Source: Pseudomonadota bacterium (GTDB lineage: Bacteria > Pseudomonadota > Alphaproteobacteria > Rhizobiales > Beijerinckiaceae). From it: a stretch of 5,334 nucleotides of DNA. The notes below the pieces were generated by a model that was not told where the DNA came from, did no database searches, and saw nothing but the letters and a program-made list of their open reading frames with translations. This document shows, in pieces, positions 1 through 5,334 of this stretch; positions within the stretch are counted from its first letter, which is position 1, and each line of letters begins with the position of its first letter. A program made the translations under genes and the position numbers. The DNA lies in NCBI GenBank assembly GCA_023386115.1, contig JAEWKL010000573.1, positions 1 through 5,334 of the forward strand, given 5' to 3'.

Positions 1-792
1 CGGGTCGCGGGAGGTGAAGGCGGCGAGCACCGGACGGGGGGGGTCGTCGCCGATCCCGCGGACAGGGCCGCCGATCAGCTGGGTCATGCGCCGGGCGATC
101 GCCGGGGCGGGGTCGATCCAGGTCACCGGCCAGGGGGCGAGGGCCTGGTAGCGGGCGAGGAGCAGGGGATAATGGGTGCAGGCGAGCACCACCACGTCGG
201 TGCGCCCCGCCTCGCCCTCGACGAAGCATGGCCCGATCTCGGCCCAGAGGTCGGCATCGGAGACCGGCAGCCCGGAGAGCGCCGCCTCCGCCAGGGCCGC
301 GAGGCCCGTCGCCCCGACGAGGGTGACCCGGCAGCCGGCCGCGTAGGTGGCGATCAACTCGCGGGTGTAGTCGCGCCGCGCAGTGCCGGGCGTGGCGAGC
401 ACGCTGACGAACCCTGAGCGGGTCGCGGCCGCCGCCGGCTTGATCGGCGGCACCGTGCCGACGAACGGGATGTCGAAGCGCTGCCGCAGGGCCGGCAGCA
501 CCAGGGTCGAGGCGGTGTTGCAGGCCACCACCACGAGGTCGGGGGCATGCAGCGCGATCAGCCGCTCCATGACGGTGAGCACCCGCGCCACGAGAACCGG
601 CTCGGCGAGGCCGCCATACGGGAAGGCGGCGTCGTCGGCGGCGTAGACCACCCGGGCGTCGGGCCGGGCGCGCCGCACCTCGGCGAGCACCGTGAGGCCG
701 CCGAGGCCGGAATCGAACACGAGGACCACCGGCGCCCGGGTGATCGGCGCCGGGGGCGCCGCGGCAGTGCCGGCCATCAGATCGAACCGCAT
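1..792 (-). CDS. murI: Glutamate racemase MurI, 3' end beyond the left edge
   Basis: This cytoplasmic, cofactor-independent enzyme interconverts L- and D-glutamate and so supplies D-Glu for peptidoglycan stem peptides. Reading leftwards from the ATG at 792, 264 codons are visible and the frame is still open at position 1. Family motifs appear in order: VLVFDSGLGGLTV (about residues 23-35, with the Asp-Ser pair at 27-28), FPYGG (57-61), VVACNTAS (88-95, first catalytic Cys at 91), GTVPPIKPAA after the FVG turn, and VVLACTHYPLL (second catalytic Cys 205, with His 207). Both racemase cysteines are therefore present. MurI proteins are usually about 260-290 residues, so only a short C-terminal tail is missing. 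The family core begins near residue 22, so the protein has a somewhat long N-terminus. A second in-frame ATG at 777 (Met6) is an alternative start; neither ATG has a clear Shine-Dalgarno. The gene is divergent from egtB. Confidence 0.93.
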   Translation of the reverse strand, partial: MRFDLMAGTAAAPPAPITRAPVVLVFDSGLGGLTVLAEVRRARPDARVVYAADDAAFPYGGLAEPVLVARVLTVMERLIALHAPDLVVVACNTASTLVLPALRQRFDIPFVGTVPPIKPAAAATRSGFVSVLATPGTARRDYTRELIATYAAGCRVTLVGATGLAALAEAALSGLPVSDADLWAEIGPCFVEGEAGRTDVVVLACTHYPLLLARYQALAPWPVTWIDPAPAIARRMTQLIGGPVRGIGDDPPRPVLAAFTSRDP

Positions 793-845
793 GGGAGGTT
801 GGGACCGAGAGGGATGGGAAGCTGCCGGCGAGAGTCCGGCGGGCT

Positions 846-873
846 CGTTAAGGCTTGGTCACTGCGGCGGCAA
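846..873 (-). promoter_or_regulatory. Possible murI promoter
   Basis: On the minus strand TTGCCG (873-868) is followed after 16 bases by TTAACG (851-846). This loosely resembles a sigma-70 type -35/-10 pair and would give a leader of roughly 45 bases before the murI ATG at 792. The -10 match is poor, and in such GC-rich DNA this is only a suggestion. The whole 793-1030 region must carry the promoters for both divergent genes, but no stronger candidate was seen. Confidence 0.2.
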
Positions 874-946
874 AAAGGCTCCGCCTCGCCCGCATTGCAC
901 CGGACGCGCGGACGAGCCGCCCGAGGGCACAGGCGCCGTGCAAGCT

Positions 947-963
947 GCGCGGTAACGCCGCGC
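947..963. other. Small stem-loop in the murI-egtB divergent region
   Basis: GCGCGG (947-952) and CCGCGC (958-963) form a 6-bp GC-only stem with a 5-base loop (TAACG). It lies about 70 bases before the egtB start and is not followed by a T-run, so it does not look like a terminator. It could be a leader structure or simply a by-product of high GC content. Confidence 0.3.
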
Positions 964-1017
964 CGGAGAAACGAGTTCCCCGGACCCGCGTTGAGCGTGG
1001 ACAATCAGTCTACGCAT

Positions 1018-1024
1018 AAGGGAA
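1018..1024 (+). promoter_or_regulatory. Ribosome binding site of egtB
   Basis: The purine run AAGGGAA ends about six bases before the ATG at 1031 and is a reasonable though imperfect Shine-Dalgarno. It supports that ATG as the true start of egtB. A TTGAGC at 991-996 upstream could be part of a promoter, but no convincing -10 element sits at normal spacing from it. Confidence 0.45.
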
Positions 1025-1030
1025 AGTCCG

Positions 1031-2284
1031 ATGGCAGCGACCGCGACCGCCCAGGTTCTCGACACGCGCCCCGCATTCCCCCCGCCCTCCGTCGGGACCC
1101 GCCCGGTCGATCGGGGGGCCTGGATCGCGGCCTTCCGCCACGTCCGCGACGAGACCGAAAGCCGCGCCGCGCCGCTCTCGCCGGAGGACCAGCAGATCCA
1201 GTCGATGCCGGATGCGAGCCCGACCAAGTGGCACCGGGCCCATACGACCTGGTTCTTCGAGCAGTTCCTGCTGAAGGCCATGGTGCCGGGCTACACGGTC
1301 TTCGACGAGCGCTTCTTCTACCTGTTCAACTCCTACTACGTGCAGGCGGGTCCACGCGCGCCGCGGATCAGCCGCGGCCTCGTCACGCGGCCGACCTGCG
1401 ACGAGGTCGCGGCCTACCGCGCCCATGTCGACGACGCCGTCGCCGACCTGATCGGGAGCGCCTCCGAGGCGCAGATCCCGGAGATCGTCGCGATCGTGGA
1501 GATCGGCCTCCACCACGAGCAGCAGCACCAGGAGCTGATGCTCACCGACATCCTGCACGCCTTCGCGCAGAACCCGCTTCTGCCGGCCTATGACGAGGGC
1601 TGGCGCTGGCCTGCCCTGTCGCAGCGTTCGGGACGGATCGCCCTCGAGGGCGGCGTGACGCAGATGGGACACGCGGGCGAGGGCTTCCACTTCGACAACG
1701 AGGAGCCGCGCCACGACGTGCTGCTCCGGCCGGTGACCCTGGAGCGCGCCCTCGTCACCAACGGCGAGTGGCTCGAATTCATGCAGGATGGCGGCTACGC
1801 CAAGCCCGAGCTGTGGCTGTCCGACGGGTTCGTGGCGGCGCAAGACCAGGGCTGGGAGGCGCCGGGCTACTGGCGCCAGGCCGACGGCGTGTGGTCGAGC
1901 ATGACGCTCGCCGGCTTGAAGCCCGTCGATCCGGCCCTGCCGGTGACCCATGTCAGCTACTACGAGGCCGACGCCTTCGCCCGCTGGGCCGGGCGCGACC
2001 TGCCGACGGAGGCCGAGTGGGAGGCCGCCTCCGGCTCCCTCGACGCCGCCTTCGGCCATGTCTGGCAATGGACCCGCAGCGCCTACAGTGCCTATCCGGG
2101 CTACCGCCCGCTGCCCGGCGCGCTCGGCGAGTACAACGGCAAGTTCATGGTCAGCCAGTTTGTGCTGCGCGGGTCCTCGGCGGCGACGCCGCAAGGCCAC
2201 AGCCGGCCGACCTACCGGAACTTCTTCTATCCCCACCAGCGCTGGCAGTTCACGGGCCTGCGTCTATCTCAGTACGGCGCGTGA
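1031..2284 (+). CDS. egtB: Hercynylcysteine sulfoxide synthase EgtB (ergothioneine biosynthesis)
   Basis: EgtB is a non-heme iron enzyme that uses O2 to couple hercynine to a thiol donor (gamma-glutamylcysteine or cysteine, depending on subtype), forming the sulfoxide precursor of ergothioneine. The 417-residue product has the normal family length. An N-terminal DinB-like domain (about 30-185) carries WHRAHTTWFFEQF (67-79) and HHEQQHQELMLTDI (161-174). The latter contains the HX3HXE iron motif (H162, H166, E168), and H71 is the probable third ligand. A C-terminal formylglycine-generating-enzyme/sulfatase-modifying domain (about 200-415) shows HVSYYEADAFARWAG (307-321), LPTEAEWEAAS (324-334), FGHVWQWTRSAY (341-352), GEYNGKFM (366-373), RPTYRNFF (392-399) and WQFTGLRLS (405-413). 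The common GGSCATP motif reads GSSAATP here (381-387). Thiol-donor preference cannot be decided by eye. It is first in a rightward cluster with egtD 70 bp downstream. Confidence 0.96.
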   Translation: MAATATAQVLDTRPAFPPPSVGTRPVDRGAWIAAFRHVRDETESRAAPLSPEDQQIQSMPDASPTKWHRAHTTWFFEQFLLKAMVPGYTVFDERFFYLFNSYYVQAGPRAPRISRGLVTRPTCDEVAAYRAHVDDAVADLIGSASEAQIPEIVAIVEIGLHHEQQHQELMLTDILHAFAQNPLLPAYDEGWRWPALSQRSGRIALEGGVTQMGHAGEGFHFDNEEPRHDVLLRPVTLERALVTNGEWLEFMQDGGYAKPELWLSDGFVAAQDQGWEAPGYWRQADGVWSSMTLAGLKPVDPALPVTHVSYYEADAFARWAGRDLPTEAEWEAASGSLDAAFGHVWQWTRSAYSAYPGYRPLPGALGEYNGKFMVSQFVLRGSSAATPQGHSRPTYRNFFYPHQRWQFTGLRLSQYGA

Positions 2285-2340
2285 GGCGCGCCCGGACGTG
2301 CCTCGACGCGGGTGCCTTCAGGAGGCGCCCGCCCGATCTT

Positions 2341-2344
2341 GGAG
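2341..2344 (+). promoter_or_regulatory. Ribosome binding site that decides the egtD start
   Basis: GGAG lies ten bases before the GTG at 2355 in the 70-bp egtB-egtD gap. It supports initiation at this GTG, which gives a normal-length EgtD. The ATG four bases further on (2359-2361) is in a different frame and does not encode EgtD. Confidence 0.5.
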
Positions 2345-2354
2345 ATTGCTGCCC

Positions 2355-3341
2355 GTGAATGCCCCCCGTCCCCACCTCGCGCCCGCCGTTTCCCTCGAGA
2401 GCACAGACCGCGGCTTCCTGCAGGACGTGCTCGCGGGCTTGCGCTCCCCCCGCAAGCATCTCTCCGCCAAGTACTTCTACGACCGGCGCGGCTCGGAGCT
2501 GTTCGAGGCGATCACCCGCCTGCCCGAATATTACCCCACCCGCACCGAGCTCGCGATCCTCGACCGCTACGGCCCGGAGATCGGCGCCGGGCTGCCGCCG
2601 GGGGCGGCCTTGGTCGAGTTCGGCAGCGGCTCCACCGCCAAGGTGCGGCGCCTGCTGCCTCACCTCTCCGGCCTCGCGGCCTACGTGCCGGTCGACGTCT
2701 CGGAGGACTTCCTGCGCAGCGAGGCGGAGGAGCTCGGCCGCGACTTCCCGCGCCTGCGCGTCGAGCCGGTGGCGGCGGACTTCACCAAGCCGTTCGCCCT
2801 CCCCGACGACCTGAAGGACGCGCCGAAGGCGGGCTTCTTCCCGGGCTCGACGATCGGCAACTTCGAGCCCGAACTGGCCTCGGCGCTGCTCGGCAGCTTC
2901 GCCCGGACCCTGGGTGCGGGCGCGACCCTCGTCGTCGGCATCGACCTCGTGAAGGACAAGGCGGTGCTCGACGCGGCCTACGACGATTCCGCCGGGGTGA
3001 CGGCGGCCTTCAACCTCAACTTGCTCGCCCGGATCAACCGTGAACTCGGCGCCGATTTCGATCTCGACGCCTTCGCGCACCAGGCGTTCTTCGACGAGAA
3101 TCTGGGACGGATCGAGATGCATCTCGTGAGCCAGCGCAGCCAGCTCGTCACCGTCGCGGGCGTGCCGTTCCATTTCGGCTCCGGCGAGACGATCCACACC
3201 GAGAACAGCTACAAGTACACGGTGCCGGGCTTCCGGGCGCTCGCCCGAGGGTCGGGCTGGGACCATCGCAGCGTCTGGATCGATCCGGACGGGCTGTTCT
3301 CGGTCCACGCGCTCACCGCCAGCACCATCCGGCGGCACTGA
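2355..3341 (+). CDS. egtD: L-histidine N-alpha-methyltransferase EgtD
   Basis: EgtD uses three S-adenosylmethionine molecules to trimethylate the alpha-amino group of L-histidine, giving hercynine, the substrate of EgtB. The GTG at 2355 gives 328 residues, the usual family size. The open frame extends far upstream, but only inside egtB in another frame. Visible motifs: KYFYDRRGSELFEAITRLPEYYPTR spans about 39-63, with the His-binding Tyr equivalent at 59 or 60. The SAM-binding segment is LVEFGSGSTAKVRRLL (86-101), followed by YVPVDVSEDFL (110-120). FFPGSTIGNFEP (161-172) holds N169, matching the His-carboxylate-binding Asn of mycobacterial EgtD. IHTENSYKYT (280-289) holds E283 and S285, matching substrate amino-group and imidazole-pocket residues. 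No key residue seems lost. The next gene starts seven bases after the stop, implying translation from the same transcript. Confidence 0.96.
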   Translation: MNAPRPHLAPAVSLESTDRGFLQDVLAGLRSPRKHLSAKYFYDRRGSELFEAITRLPEYYPTRTELAILDRYGPEIGAGLPPGAALVEFGSGSTAKVRRLLPHLSGLAAYVPVDVSEDFLRSEAEELGRDFPRLRVEPVAADFTKPFALPDDLKDAPKAGFFPGSTIGNFEPELASALLGSFARTLGAGATLVVGIDLVKDKAVLDAAYDDSAGVTAAFNLNLLARINRELGADFDLDAFAHQAFFDENLGRIEMHLVSQRSQLVTVAGVPFHFGSGETIHTENSYKYTVPGFRALARGSGWDHRSVWIDPDGLFSVHALTASTIRRH

Positions 3342-3348
3342 CCGGGCG

Positions 3349-4095
3349 ATGGGCGGGTCCCGCGACCTCGACACGGCGCAGGGCGCCGCCGCGCGGGGCG
3401 CCGCGATCGACGCCTTCCTGGAGACGGCGCGGCAGGTCGCTCCGCCCTCGGTCCATGCGCCGCGGCTGATCTTCGCCCTCGACGCCACGATGAGCCGGCA
3501 GCCGACCTGGGACCTCGCCTGCGGCGTCCAGGCCGGCATGTTCGAGGCGGCCGCCCGGCTCGGCGGCCTCGCCGTGCAGCTCGTCTACTTCCGTGGATTC
3601 GACGAGTGCCGGGCCTCGCGCTTCGTCGCCGATGCCCGCGCGCTCACCGGCCTGATGCGGGGCGTGACCTGCCAGGGCGGCCGGACCCAGATCGGCCGGG
3701 TCCTGCGCCACGCCCGCAACGAGGCCGGGCGCGGCCCGGCCAAGGCCCTGGTGCTGGTCGGCGACGCGATCGAGGAGGACATCGACGACCTCTGCGGCGT
3801 CGCGGGCGAACTCGGCCTCCTCGGGCTGCCGGCTTTCTGCTTCCATGAAGGGCTGGATCCGGCGGTCGCGGCGGGCTTCTCGGAGATCGCCCGGCTCAGC
3901 GGCGGCGCCTCGGCGCGCTTCGACCTCGCGGCGCCGGAGATCCTGGCCGCGCTCCTGCGCGCCGCCGCGATCTACGCCACACGGGGACTCGACGGATTGC
4001 GCCTCGCCGCGCATGAGGATGCGGCGGCGCGCCGGCTCCTCGCCGGCATGACCGGCCGGTCAACACGGCGTCCCGACGCGCGAGATCGAGAGTGA
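3349..4095 (+). CDS. VWA-like domain protein of unknown function
   Basis: This is a 248-residue protein without a signal peptide or membrane segment, so it is probably cytoplasmic. It reads as a single von Willebrand factor A-like Rossmann fold. PRLIFALDATMSRQ (38-51) is a first strand carrying a MIDAS-like D45-x-T47-x-S49, a variant of the usual DxSxS. GGRTQIGRVLRHA (110-122) supplies the MIDAS threonine (T113). AKALVLVGDAIEED (131-144) supplies the later aspartate (D139). A divalent metal site is therefore plausible. The last ~30 residues are Ala/Arg-rich and probably disordered. The gene sits 7 bp after egtD and 10 bp before the J-domain gene, with no clear Shine-Dalgarno, which suggests coupled translation. 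VWA proteins often act as scaffolds or with partner chaperones and ATPases. A role with the J-domain protein is inferred from adjacency only, and no link to ergothioneine chemistry is visible. Confidence 0.8.
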   Translation: MGGSRDLDTAQGAAARGAAIDAFLETARQVAPPSVHAPRLIFALDATMSRQPTWDLACGVQAGMFEAAARLGGLAVQLVYFRGFDECRASRFVADARALTGLMRGVTCQGGRTQIGRVLRHARNEAGRGPAKALVLVGDAIEEDIDDLCGVAGELGLLGLPAFCFHEGLDPAVAAGFSEIARLSGGASARFDLAAPEILAALLRAAAIYATRGLDGLRLAAHEDAAARRLLAGMTGRSTRRPDARDRE

Positions 4096-4105
4096 CGGAT
4101 AACGG

Positions 4106-4852
4106 ATGATCGCCCTCGGCCTCGGTGCCCTGGTCCTCGTCGGCCTGTGGTGGCTCGGCCGCCACTACGCGACGGCCAACCCCGCGACGATCGCGCGGGT
4201 GGTCCGCCAGGCCGGCGGCTGGCTGGCCCTGGCGGCGGCGGCCCTCCTGTTCCTGCGCGGGCGCTTCGACATGGCCGGCGCGCTCGGCCTCGGCGGCGCC
4301 TGGCTGCTCGGCTGGCGCCAGGGCTCCCCCCTGCCCTTCGGCCTCGGCCGACTTGGTCTCGGCCGGTTCGGCCTCGGCACCGCCGCTCCCCGCGCGGACG
4401 CCGTCTCGCGCGTGCGCTCCGCCATGCTGGAGATGGAGCTCGACCATGCCAGCGGCACGATGCGCGGCACGGTGCTGACGGGGCCGCTGGCGGGCCAGGC
4501 CCTCGACGGCTTGGGCCTGCAGCACCTCGTCGCGCTGCTCGCCGAGTGCCGCACCGGCGACCCGGACGGCGCCCGCCTGCTAGAGGCTTATCTGGACCGC
4601 CGGTTTGCCGGATGGCGCGTAGACGCTCAGGCTGATCGCGACCCGCGGCCGGGCAGCGCGGCGCAGCCAGGGCCGATGACGGAGGAGGAGGCCTATCAGA
4701 TCCTGGGGCTTCAGCGCGGGGCGCCCCTCGAGGAGGTGCGCCGGGCGCACCGCACCCTGATGAAGCGGCTTCACCCGGACCAGGGTGGGTCCGACTACCT
4801 GGCGGCCCGCGTCAACGCGGCCAAGGACTTTCTGCTCAACCGACATCGCTGA
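4106..4852 (+). CDS. Membrane-anchored protein with C-terminal J-domain (DnaJ-like)
   Basis: This 248-residue inner-membrane co-chaperone candidate has an N-terminal hydrophobic segment (about 2-18), a second (36-50) and a shorter third (57-70). A Gly-rich stretch of GLG repeats (about 79-91) follows. A soluble middle region (about 98-171) contains SAMLEMELDHASGTMRG and LLEAYLDRRFAGW. A Pro/Gly-rich linker leads to a C-terminal J-domain (192-246), with EEAYQILGL, helix II VRRAHRTLMKRL and the HPD tripeptide at 223-225. HPD is the signature needed to stimulate Hsp70 ATPase, so the protein should recruit DnaK to the membrane. It lacks the Gly/Phe and zinc-finger regions of true DnaJ. The membrane-first, J-domain-last order resembles mitochondrial Tim14/Pam18 and related alphaproteobacterial proteins. 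It starts 10 bp after the VWA gene and is the last gene of the cluster. Client and exact role are unknown. Confidence 0.88.
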   Translation: MIALGLGALVLVGLWWLGRHYATANPATIARVVRQAGGWLALAAAALLFLRGRFDMAGALGLGGAWLLGWRQGSPLPFGLGRLGLGRFGLGTAAPRADAVSRVRSAMLEMELDHASGTMRGTVLTGPLAGQALDGLGLQHLVALLAECRTGDPDGARLLEAYLDRRFAGWRVDAQADRDPRPGSAAQPGPMTEEEAYQILGLQRGAPLEEVRRAHRTLMKRLHPDQGGSDYLAARVNAAKDFLLNRHR

Positions 4853-4875
4853 TACTCCACGCGCGTGTCGACGAA

Positions 4876-4912
4876 GCCGCGGCAGGGACGCGCCGCGGCG
4901 GGGGTGTTGTTC
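4876..4912 (+). terminator. Candidate rho-independent terminator of the egtB-J-domain cluster
   Basis: GCCGCGGC at 4876-4883 can pair with GCCGCGGC at 4892-4899, an 8-bp GC-only stem with an 8-base loop. It is followed by a G-run and then TGTTGTTCT. It starts 23 bases after the J-domain stop, in the right place to end the rightward transcript. The T-tract is interrupted and does not directly abut the stem, so termination strength is uncertain. Confidence 0.42.
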
Positions 4913-4929
4913 TCAGTGTGACGCAATCG

Positions 4930-5003
4930 GCGCGGGATCCCCTCCCCGGCGATCCCGGACAAGCCTGGGATCGCCGCAAGGTGTGGGAGAGGGGGACCCG
5001 CGC
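4930..5003. repeat. Long nested inverted repeat (REP-like intergenic element or terminator)
   Basis: The outer arms GCGCGGG (4930-4936) and CCCGCGC (4997-5003) pair perfectly. Inside them CCCCTC (4939-4944) pairs with GAGGGG (4989-4994). The inner arms GGCGATCCC (4948-4956) and GGGATCGCC (4967-4975) form a perfect 9-bp stem, which GG/CC can extend around a small ACAAG loop. About ten bases on the right side (4976-4985) stay mostly unpaired. The element lies between two convergent genes and is followed on the plus strand by CTTTCCTT. It could act as a bidirectional terminator. Its form (GC-rich arms around CCCCTCCCC/GGGAGAGGGG) also suits a dispersed intergenic palindrome of the kind common in Methylobacterium-like genomes; that is recollection and inference, as copy number cannot be seen here. 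Confidence 0.6.
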
Positions 5004-5019
5004 CTTTCCTTGTCGCGTA

Positions 5020-5035
5020 GAGAGGCTTGCCTCTC
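5020..5035. other. Short perfect hairpin downstream of the SPOR-domain gene
   Basis: GAGAGGC (5020-5026) and GCCTCTC (5029-5035) are perfect inverted repeats around TT, realistically a 6-bp stem with a CTTG loop. The hairpin lies about 19 bases beyond the stop of the minus-strand SPOR-domain gene. It could help end that transcript, but no T-run follows it on the minus strand. It may also be the outer part of the neighbouring palindromic region. Confidence 0.4.
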
Positions 5036-5053
5036 GCAGCAGGAGAACCCGCG

Positions 5054-5334
5054 CTAGCTTCGGGTCGCGAAGCAGGTGAAGCCGTTGCGCTTGAGCGCCC
5101 GGCAGGCGTCCTGCGCGGCTTCGGCCTCGGAGAAGCCGGAGAACCGGGCGCGGAACAGCGTGGTGCCGCCATGGGTGACCCGCTCGGTAAACGGAGCGGC
5201 CTTGCCGAGCGCGGAGCCGCTGCGCTGGCGCGCCTCGGCGAGCATCGACTTCGCCTTGCCCTCGTCGTCCATGGCGCCGAGCTGGATCACCCAGGGCGTC
5301 ACGGTGACGGGCTTGGCTGCGGGTGAAGCGGCCT
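5054..5334 (-). CDS. C-terminal SPOR domain of a cell-envelope protein (probably a D-Ala-D-Ala carboxypeptidase), 5' part beyond the right edge
   Basis: The frame enters from the right edge and ends at TAG (5056-5054); 92 residues are visible. They start with an Ala/Pro/Lys linker (AASPAAKPVTV) and continue into a SPOR domain. WVIQLGAMDDEGKAKSMLAEA is the first strand and helix, GGTTLFRARFSGFSEAEAA the central strand and helix, and CRALKRNGFTCFATRS the typical end. SPOR domains bind denuded peptidoglycan glycan strands at division sites in the periplasm. In Hyphomicrobiales this style of ending (ACRALKR...CFA) is common on penicillin-binding D,D-carboxypeptidases, so a DacC/DacF-like enzyme is the most likely whole protein. 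The catalytic domain is outside the window, so that part is inference. The GTG at 5302 is not the real start: coding sequence continues through it and a SPOR domain alone would have no export signal. Confidence 0.8.
   Translation of the reverse strand, partial: AASPAAKPVTVTPWVIQLGAMDDEGKAKSMLAEARQRSGSALGKAAPFTERVTHGGTTLFRARFSGFSEAEAAQDACRALKRNGFTCFATRS

Noticed and set aside
793..1030. Possible small RNA or riboswitch in the murI-egtB gap
   Set aside because: Only small stems (824-840 and 947-963) were seen, with no recognisable riboswitch core, tRNA or terminator, so nothing beyond divergent promoters is supported.
547..1593. A 348-codon plus-strand frame across murI, the intergenic region and egtB
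   Set aside because: It crosses two clearly identified genes in the wrong frames and has Arg/Pro/Gly-rich low-complexity sequence.
1010..2236. A 408-codon open frame on the minus strand opposite egtB
   Set aside because: The product is rich in Arg, Gly, Val and Ala with no domain, and it lies fully opposite a clear EgtB. Long antisense frames are expected in DNA this rich in GC.
2250..3539. A 429-codon open frame on the minus strand opposite egtD
   Set aside because: It covers the whole of egtD plus parts of its neighbours, has low-complexity Arg/Glu/Gly/Ala composition and no motif. It is a shadow of the real coding strand.
3313..4014. A 233-codon minus-strand frame opposite the VWA-like gene
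   Set aside because: The plus-strand product has a coherent Rossmann-like pattern with MIDAS residues and fits the tight cluster spacing; the minus-strand product is charged low-complexity sequence.
4795..5172. A 125-codon minus-strand frame spanning the intergenic region between the J-domain and SPOR genes
   Set aside because: It overlaps two confident genes and runs through the palindromes. The product is Pro/Arg/Ser/Ala-rich without recognisable features.
1..5334. Mobile element, CRISPR array, phage or defence system
   Set aside because: There is no transposase, integrase, regularly spaced repeat, target duplication or known defence domain. Base composition looks uniform and the genes are typical housekeeping or metabolic genes.

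Overview
The window is very GC-rich (roughly 70% by eye) and its codons mostly end in G or C. The gene set is a MurI glutamate racemase, an EgtB/EgtD ergothioneine pair, an alphaproteobacterial-style membrane J-domain protein and a SPOR-domain protein that resembles rhizobial D,D-carboxypeptidases. This points to an alphaproteobacterium of the Hyphomicrobiales, most likely Methylobacterium/Methylorubrum or a close relative. The assignment is an inference from protein style, not from a search.

Layout from left to right. The 5' part of a glutamate racemase gene (murI) runs leftwards from 792 and leaves the window at position 1. A 238-bp divergent intergenic region (793-1030) follows. A rightward cluster then starts: egtB (1031-2284), egtD (2355-3341, GTG start), a VWA-like protein (3349-4095) and a membrane-anchored J-domain protein (4106-4852). 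The gaps are 70, 7 and 10 bp, so the last three genes, and probably all four, look co-transcribed. A 201-bp convergent intergenic region (4853-5053) contains three hairpins, one of them a long nested inverted repeat of about 74 bp. Finally, the C-terminal end of a SPOR-domain protein gene enters from the right edge on the minus strand (5054-5334).

Function. EgtD trimethylates histidine to hercynine. EgtB then joins hercynine to a thiol donor through an iron- and oxygen-dependent sulfoxide-forming reaction. Together they supply the core of ergothioneine synthesis; the final C-S lyase step (EgtE) and any EgtA/EgtC are not in this window. The VWA-like and J-domain proteins have no known place in that pathway. 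Their close linkage suggests a separate chaperone-type module transcribed with the ergothioneine genes. The flanking genes murI and the SPOR-domain gene both concern peptidoglycan.

I found no RNA genes, CRISPR array, insertion sequence or phage genes. Most of the window is ordinary chromosomal content. The least explained parts are the VWA/J-domain pair and the intergenic inverted repeat.
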